Below, in pieces: positions 13,151 through 17,097 of a stretch of 17,097 bases of DNA. How positions within the stretch are numbered: the first letter of the stretch is position 1; each line of letters opens with the position of its first letter. A program made the translations under genes and the position numbers. Origin of the DNA: CAITNM01 sp964446295 (GTDB lineage Bacteria; Pseudomonadota; Alphaproteobacteria; Paracaedibacterales; CAITNM01); contig CAYUNR010000031.1 in the NCBI GenBank assembly GCA_964446295.1, forward strand, positions 1 through 17,097, given 5' to 3'. Below the pieces are notes generated by a model. It saw nothing but the letters and a program-made list of their open reading frames with translations. It ran no database searches and was not told the DNA's origin.

Positions 13151-14014
13151 ATGACATTGCCTTTGGTAGTGATCACAGGCCTTTCAGGAGCAGGCAGAAC
13201 AACTGCTTTGAAGGCTTTAGAAGACCAAGGATATCAAGCAATTGATAACCTACCCTTACTTATGATGCCAGCCCTTGTTGAAAACATTATTAATAATTCA
13301 TCATCAAACGCCCCCGTTGTTGTTGGCCTAAGATCAATTGATTTTACAGCCCCCCAGGTTGAAGCGCTCATCAAAGGCCTGCGGGCAAACCCAGCCATTG
13401 AATTACGCATTATCTATTTAGAATGCAGTGAAGAACAAATTCAACAGCGCTATAATGAATCACGGCGCCCTCACCCAGTTGAAGCGCTGCATCTACAAGA
13501 AGCCATTGCACTAGAGAAAGCTCAACTTGCCCCTTTGCAAAAAATTGCCGAAATGCAGCTCAACACCACCGACCTTACAGTTCGTCACCTTCGCAAAATT
13601 TTGCAGCACTACTTTTCAGAAAATCCAGAACAAGAACTCAAAATTCAGCTGCTTTCCTTTTCCTATAAGAAAGGCATCCCACAAATTGCCGATCTAGTTA
13701 TTGATGTGCGCTTCTTAAGCAATCCGTTCTATGACACCCAATTACGCCCCTTATGCGGCAAAGATAAAAAGGTCGAAGACTACATAAAGCAAGACTCACG
13801 TTGGATGATAGTAGAACATCATTTTAAAGAATTTTTAATGGGTGCTATTCACGGATACAAGGAACAGGGCCGTTTCTACCTAACAATTGCATTTGGCTGC
13901 ACCGGCGGACAACACCGCAGCGTGTTTATAACTGAATTTTTTCATAACATTCTTAAAAAATTGCACTATGATTGTATGGTTGAACACCGGGACTTAAGGA
14001 CAGATAATTTATGA
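13151..14014 (+). CDS. rapZ: RapZ family nucleotide-binding protein (RNase adapter / YvcJ-like)
   Basis: The 287-residue protein has the two RapZ halves. The N-terminal P-loop GLSGAGRT is at about 10–17, with IDNLP following at 31–35. The C-terminal domain carries SYKKGIP, DLVIDVRFLSNPF, and the invariant CTGGQHRS at about 250–257. In Escherichia coli RapZ binds GlcN6P and directs small RNA GlmZ to RNase E. In Alphaproteobacteria the gene sits with PTS regulators and its partner is less clear. No strong RBS is seen. An 8-codon frame (MIFRLVAQ) starts at 13128 and its TGA overlaps the rapZ ATG, so coupling is possible. The 3' end overlaps the EIIA start as ATGA. Confidence 0.95.
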   Translation: MTLPLVVITGLSGAGRTTALKALEDQGYQAIDNLPLLMMPALVENIINNSSSNAPVVVGLRSIDFTAPQVEALIKGLRANPAIELRIIYLECSEEQIQQRYNESRRPHPVEALHLQEAIALEKAQLAPLQKIAEMQLNTTDLTVRHLRKILQHYFSENPEQELKIQLLSFSYKKGIPQIADLVIDVRFLSNPFYDTQLRPLCGKDKKVEDYIKQDSRWMIVEHHFKEFLMGAIHGYKEQGRFYLTIAFGCTGGQHRSVFITEFFHNILKKLHYDCMVEHRDLRTDNL

Positions 14015-14427
14015 TTGGTATATTACTTCTCACCCACGGCCCATTGGGTCATGCACTTGTTGAGACACTTGAAGGCATAATGGGCCCGCAAGAACATATT
14101 ATGTGTATTGCTTTTCGTCCAAATGATGATGCTGAAATAAAGCGCAAGGAATTGTATAAAGCAATAGATGAACTGAACACAGGCAGAGGCGTAGTAATTT
14201 TAACCGATATGTTTGGGGGCACTCCATCAAACTTAGCAATGTCTGCCTTAGGCGTGAAACCCATTGAAGTAATTGCCGGGGTGAATTTGCCCATGTTTAT
14301 TAAGTTTGTAGAAAACAGAAAAAACACAGTACTTCCAGAAGCAGCGCAAAAGGCATTTGATGCAGGGCGCAAATATATTCAAATTGCTTCTACGCTTTTG
14401 TCACCTGCGCAAGCTGTGAACGCATGA
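14011..14427 (+). CDS. PTS EIIA component, mannose/fructose family (regulatory type)
   Basis: The 138-residue single-domain EIIA(Man) has the phosphorylatable His at position 9 (ILLLTHG), the ILTDMFGGTPSN block (about 63–74) and the VIAGVNLPM segment (about 88–96), all hallmarks of the family. In Alphaproteobacteria this stand-alone EIIA takes phosphate from HPr in a regulatory chain (the nitrogen-related PTS) rather than feeding a sugar permease. No EIIB or EIIC gene is in the window, which fits that role. The ATG overlaps the rapZ stop by ATGA, and its own TGA overlaps the ptsH start, so the three are translationally coupled. Confidence 0.95.
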   Translation: MIGILLLTHGPLGHALVETLEGIMGPQEHIMCIAFRPNDDAEIKRKELYKAIDELNTGRGVVILTDMFGGTPSNLAMSALGVKPIEVIAGVNLPMFIKFVENRKNTVLPEAAQKAFDAGRKYIQIASTLLSPAQAVNA

Positions 14428-14675
14428 CGAACTATTCTTTTGAAGTAGCGGTTCCAGAAGGTTTACATGCACGACCATGCGCAAAACTTATTGAAATTTT
14501 AAAACCTTTTGAACCTGTTCATATAACCTATAATGAAAACGTTATAAAAAACCTATCCATTTTAGATTTGCTTTTGCAAAAAATCCCCACAGGCTCAACA
14601 GTTACCATCAGCACAAGCAAATCTCTGCCACCTGAAACAGCAGAGAAATTGCAAAGTGTGTTTTCTGATTTATAA
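14424..14675 (+). CDS. ptsH: phosphocarrier protein HPr (NPr-like)
   Basis: The 83-residue phosphocarrier has the active histidine at H15 inside GLHARPCAKL. The second site region KNLSILDLLLQK has Ser at about 45, the position of regulatory Ser46 in HPr proteins phosphorylated by HprK. Length and layout match HPr/NPr. It would relay phosphate from EI to the EIIA encoded just upstream. It is the last gene of the rapZ cluster, ending 25 nt before a hairpin whose other face terminates accD. Neither EI (ptsP) nor HprK is in the window. Confidence 0.95.
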   Translation: MTNYSFEVAVPEGLHARPCAKLIEILKPFEPVHITYNENVIKNLSILDLLLQKIPTGSTVTISTSKSLPPETAEKLQSVFSDL

Positions 14676-14679
14676 ACAT

Positions 14680-14708
14680 TAAAAAACCGCAGCTGTTACA
14701 CTGCGGTT
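14680..14708 (-). terminator. rho-independent terminator after accD, in the convergent ptsH/accD gap
   Basis: AACCGCAG and CTGCGGTT form a perfect GC-rich 8-bp stem (14685–14692, 14701–14708) with an 8-nt loop. On the minus strand it is followed by TTTTTT, 24 nt past the accD stop. It may also slow plus-strand transcription from ptsH. Confidence 0.88.
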
Positions 14709-14732
14709 CAAATTAGGCTGGCATTTGCTGAG

Positions 14733-15599
14733 CTAACGTACAAACCTTAACTTACCACACAAGTGGTGAAGGATTGTGCCCAGCGTATCTGCAATGTCTT
14801 TTCGCTTAACTACTATATCAAGCATGCCATGATCACGCAGGTATTCAGAACGTTGAAACCCTTCTGGTAATTTCTGACGAATTGTTTCCTCAATAACGCG
14901 TGCGCCTGTAAAGCCAATAATCGCTCCTGGCTCTGCAAGGCTAATATCACCAAGCATAGCGAAAGAAGCGCTCACTCCGCCAGTTGTGGGGTCAGTCAGC
15001 AATGTAAGGTAGGGTAAGCCAGCTTCCTTGACCATTTGCACGGCAATTGTCGTTCTTGGCATTTGCATTAATGACAAAATACCTTCTTGCATACGCGCAC
15101 CACCGGAAGCAGTAATCGCCAGCATTGGACTATGACTTTTAACGGCCAGCTCTGCTGCTGTTACCATTGCTTGCCCAGCATAAATACCCATTGATCCGCC
15201 CATAAATTCAAAATCAAAAATGCATACAACAATGTTATGCCCCTTGATTTGCCCGAAAGCCACCAAAACAGAATCTTCATTACCAGTTTTATGACGATAC
15301 TCTTTCAAGCGGTCAGCATAGCGTTTTGAATCTTTAAACTTCAGTGGGTCATGAATTGCTTTAGGAACGTCGTGTAGTGTATAAATTCCATTATCAAATA
15401 AATTCTGTAAGCGTTCCTTAACTGAAATGCGCATGTGGTTGTCACAATGGTGACACACACCTAAGTTTGCCTTTAAATCCCTATGAAACAGCATGTGCTC
15501 GCACCCGGAACATTTCGTCCACAGGTTGTCTGCCACATCTTCTTTTTTATTTATTAAGGCCTGAATTTTAGGCTTTACGAAATTCGTGATCCAGTTCAT
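14733..15599 (-). CDS. accD: acetyl-CoA carboxylase carboxyltransferase subunit beta
   Basis: The 288-residue subunit, with AccA, moves the carboxyl from biotin to acetyl-CoA to give malonyl-CoA for fatty-acid synthesis. An N-terminal four-cysteine zinc finger is visible (C30-x2-C33 and C49-x2-C52). The crotonase-like carboxyltransferase core follows with EFMGGSMG (about 131–138) and SGGARMQEG (about 165–173), and with PTTGGVSASFAMLGDI further on. Full length for the family. The RBS AGGGAAA precedes the ATG at 15599. It lies 76 nt after rpsA, with a strong hairpin between them, so expression may be partly from read-through and partly from its own promoter. The alphaproteobacterial partner folC is not next to it here. 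Confidence 0.97.
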   Translation of the reverse strand: MNWITNFVKPKIQALINKKEDVADNLWTKCSGCEHMLFHRDLKANLGVCHHCDNHMRISVKERLQNLFDNGIYTLHDVPKAIHDPLKFKDSKRYADRLKEYRHKTGNEDSVLVAFGQIKGHNIVVCIFDFEFMGGSMGIYAGQAMVTAAELAVKSHSPMLAITASGGARMQEGILSLMQMPRTTIAVQMVKEAGLPYLTLLTDPTTGGVSASFAMLGDISLAEPGAIIGFTGARVIEETIRQKLPEGFQRSEYLRDHGMLDIVVKRKDIADTLGTILHHLCGKLRFVR

Positions 15600-15617
15600 A
15601 CGTTTTCCCTAAAGAAT

Positions 15618-15644
15618 GTGGGGAAAAGACTGCCTTTTCCCCAC
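15618..15644 (-). terminator. hairpin between rpsA and accD
   Basis: GTGGGGAAAA and TTTTCCCCAC form a perfect 10-bp stem with a 7-nt loop, 32 nt past the rpsA stop. The following minus-strand sequence (ATTCTTTAGGG) has only a weak T tract, so it may be a leaky terminator or an mRNA 3'-end stabiliser. It ends 19 nt before the accD ATG. Confidence 0.65.
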
Positions 15645-15675
15645 CCATTTTACAACATAGATTTATGCTTCAGCT

Positions 15676-17097
15676 TTATTCAGCTGCTTCAGCATCTGCC
15701 TTCTTCTTTGTTACTTTTTTTGGCTTAGCAGGCGCAGCTTCTTTAGCTTCTGCTGGTTCTGCAGCAGCTTTTTTAGACTTTGCTTTGCTTAAAGCTGTAC
15801 CCAAAATGTCGCCCAAAGTAGCTCCGCTATCTGATGAACCATAAGTTGATAATGCTTCTTTTTCTTCATCCATTTCACGAGACTTAATTGACAAGCTCAC
15901 TTTACGAGATGACTTTTCAACTGCAGCAACTTTTGCATCAATTTTTTCACCTACAGCGAAACGGTCAGTACGTTGTTCTGAACGGTCTTTAGCGATATCA
16001 GCTTTTTTGATATAACCGCTTAGGCCATTTGCAAGCGAAACTTCCATACCGCGATCATCAATTGCAGTAATTGAACAGGTTACAACGTCACCCTTTTTAA
16101 TTGATGAGAATGCATCAGCCAATGGATCACCAGTAACTTGCTTCACACCAAGGCTTACACGCTCTTTTTCAGGATCAATATCAAGAACCTTAACTTTTAG
16201 CATTTGTCCTTTTGTGAACTGCTTTAGAGTTTCTTCAGTTGTTTCTTCCCAAGCAATATCGTTGATGTGAACCATACCGTCTAATTGGTCATTAATTCCT
16301 ACGAACAAACCAAATTCAGTTACGTTCTTAATCACGCCTTCGAATACACTTCCAAGTGGGTGATCTTCAACCAATTTCTGCCATGGGTTGTCCATACATT
16401 GCTTTAAGCCAAGGCTAATACGACGCTTTGACAAATCAACAACTAGTACAACAACTTCAACTTCTTGACCAACTGTCAAAATTTTACCTGGGTGAAGGTT
16501 TTTCTTCGTCCAGCTCATTTCAGTTACGTAAATTAGACCTTCAATTGCAGGTTGCAACTCAACGAATGCGCCGTAGTCAGTAATATTTGTAACTTTACCG
16601 GTAACTTTTTGACCTGGCTTGTATTGCAAGTCAATATTTTGCCATGGGTCTGATTCAAGTTGCTTCATACCCAATGAAATACGTTGAGTCTCTTTGTTAT
16701 AACGAATAACTTGAACGTCAATTGTTTCACCAATTTTCAATACTTCATTTGGATGGTTAATACGGCGCCATGAGATATCAGTCACATGCAGCAATCCATC
16801 TACGCCACCAAGGTCAATAAACGCACCGTAGTCAGTAATGTTTTTCACAACACCAGCTACCACTTGACCTTCTGAAAGGTTAGCTACTAGTTCTGTGCGT
16901 GCTTCTGCACGTGATTCTTCTAGAACTGAGCGTCGTGAAACAACGATGTTGCTACGGCTCTTGTCCATTTTCAAAATCTTGAATGGTTGTGCAATGTTCA
17001 TAAGTGGCATTAGGTCACGAATTGGGCGAATATCAACTTGGCTACCTGGCAAGAAGGCAATAACGCCATCTAGATCAACAGCGAAACCGCCTTTTAC
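15676..17097 (-). CDS. rpsA: 30S ribosomal protein S1 (5' end cut by window edge)
   Basis: The minus-strand frame is open to the edge at 17097, so the last 473 residues are present and the N-terminus is missing. The first visible residues (VKGGFAVDLDGVIAFLPGSQ) are the end of S1 domain 2. Four further S1 OB-fold repeats follow, each opening with a V-x-G-x-(V/I) strand and carrying a (D/E)-(Y/F)-G-x-F-type turn: NITDYGAF twice, then NVTEFGLF, then a diverged AIDDRGMEV. This is the normal order for S1 domains 3–6. S1 recruits mRNA to the 30S subunit, especially where leaders are unstructured. The C-terminal 40 residues are a low-complexity Ala/Lys/Glu tail, common in Alphaproteobacteria. Confidence 0.96.
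   Translation of the reverse strand, partial: VKGGFAVDLDGVIAFLPGSQVDIRPIRDLMPLMNIAQPFKILKMDKSRSNIVVSRRSVLEESRAEARTELVANLSEGQVVAGVVKNITDYGAFIDLGGVDGLLHVTDISWRRINHPNEVLKIGETIDVQVIRYNKETQRISLGMKQLESDPWQNIDLQYKPGQKVTGKVTNITDYGAFVELQPAIEGLIYVTEMSWTKKNLHPGKILTVGQEVEVVVLVVDLSKRRISLGLKQCMDNPWQKLVEDHPLGSVFEGVIKNVTEFGLFVGINDQLDGMVHINDIAWEETTEETLKQFTKGQMLKVKVLDIDPEKERVSLGVKQVTGDPLADAFSSIKKGDVVTCSITAIDDRGMEVSLANGLSGYIKKADIAKDRSEQRTDRFAVGEKIDAKVAAVEKSSRKVSLSIKSREMDEEKEALSTYGSSDSGATLGDILGTALSKAKSKKAAAEPAEAKEAAPAKPKKVTKKKADAEAAE

Noticed and set aside
13128..13154. 8-codon leader frame MIFRLVAQ overlapping the rapZ start
   Set aside because: Too short to support as a gene; mentioned only as possible coupling in the rapZ entry.
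14049..14372. 107-residue minus-strand frame
   Set aside because: Antisense shadow of the well-supported EIIA gene.
1..17097. tRNA or rRNA genes
   Set aside because: No cloverleaf-like or rRNA-like sequence was noticed on either strand while reading; a tRNAscan run would be needed to exclude one fully.

Overview
The window looks like a draft-assembled chromosomal segment of a low-GC, probably host-associated alphaproteobacterium. Three things support this: a class I (LysK-type) lysyl-tRNA synthetase, a HemB of the non-zinc-cysteine type, and the rapZ–EIIA(Man)–HPr phosphotransferase cluster typical of Alphaproteobacteria. A Holosporales/Rickettsiales-like endosymbiont is a plausible guess from the AT-richness and the many small exported unknown proteins, but no rRNA or species-level marker is present to prove it. 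One 10-base run of N (5307–5316) marks a scaffold gap.

Layout. (1) 1–5274, minus strand: a tightly packed operon read lysS → YdcF/DUF218-like exported protein → YkuD L,D-transpeptidase → mutM → hemB → MFS (Bcr/CflA-like) transporter. Four of the five junctions overlap by 1–25 nt and the other gap is 24 nt, so co-transcription and translational coupling are likely. The MFS gene runs off the left edge. (2) 5307–5408: the assembly gap and a terminator. (3) 5423–12546: an accessory island of eleven small genes for predicted secreted proteins of no recognised family. Ten lie on the minus strand and share a signal-peptide pattern close to M-K-x-L-K-x-L; most also share a TAGGAGTT-type ribosome-binding site. 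Their mature parts diverge strongly, yet several keep a common short helical motif. One gene (8166–8666) is on the plus strand and encodes a lysine-rich, antimicrobial-peptide-like secreted protein. The right end of the island is mosaic: a perfect 379-bp direct repeat (11085–11463 and 11907–12285) joins the 3' end of one gene, an intergenic region and the 5' end of the next, and the last gene is frameshifted. (4) 12643–13092, minus: a PCu(A)C-type periplasmic copper chaperone. (5) 13151–14675, plus: rapZ, EIIA(Man) and HPr, coupled by ATGA overlaps. (6) 14733–17097, minus: rpsA (5' end cut by the window edge) followed by accD, with hairpins between and after them.

The housekeeping blocks are ordinary. 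The novelty is the secreted-protein island: a lineage-specific family with conserved export and translation signals, diverging mature domains and evidence of very recent duplication or gene conversion, which is what would be expected of secreted effectors or surface factors under diversifying selection. No function can be assigned from sequence alone.
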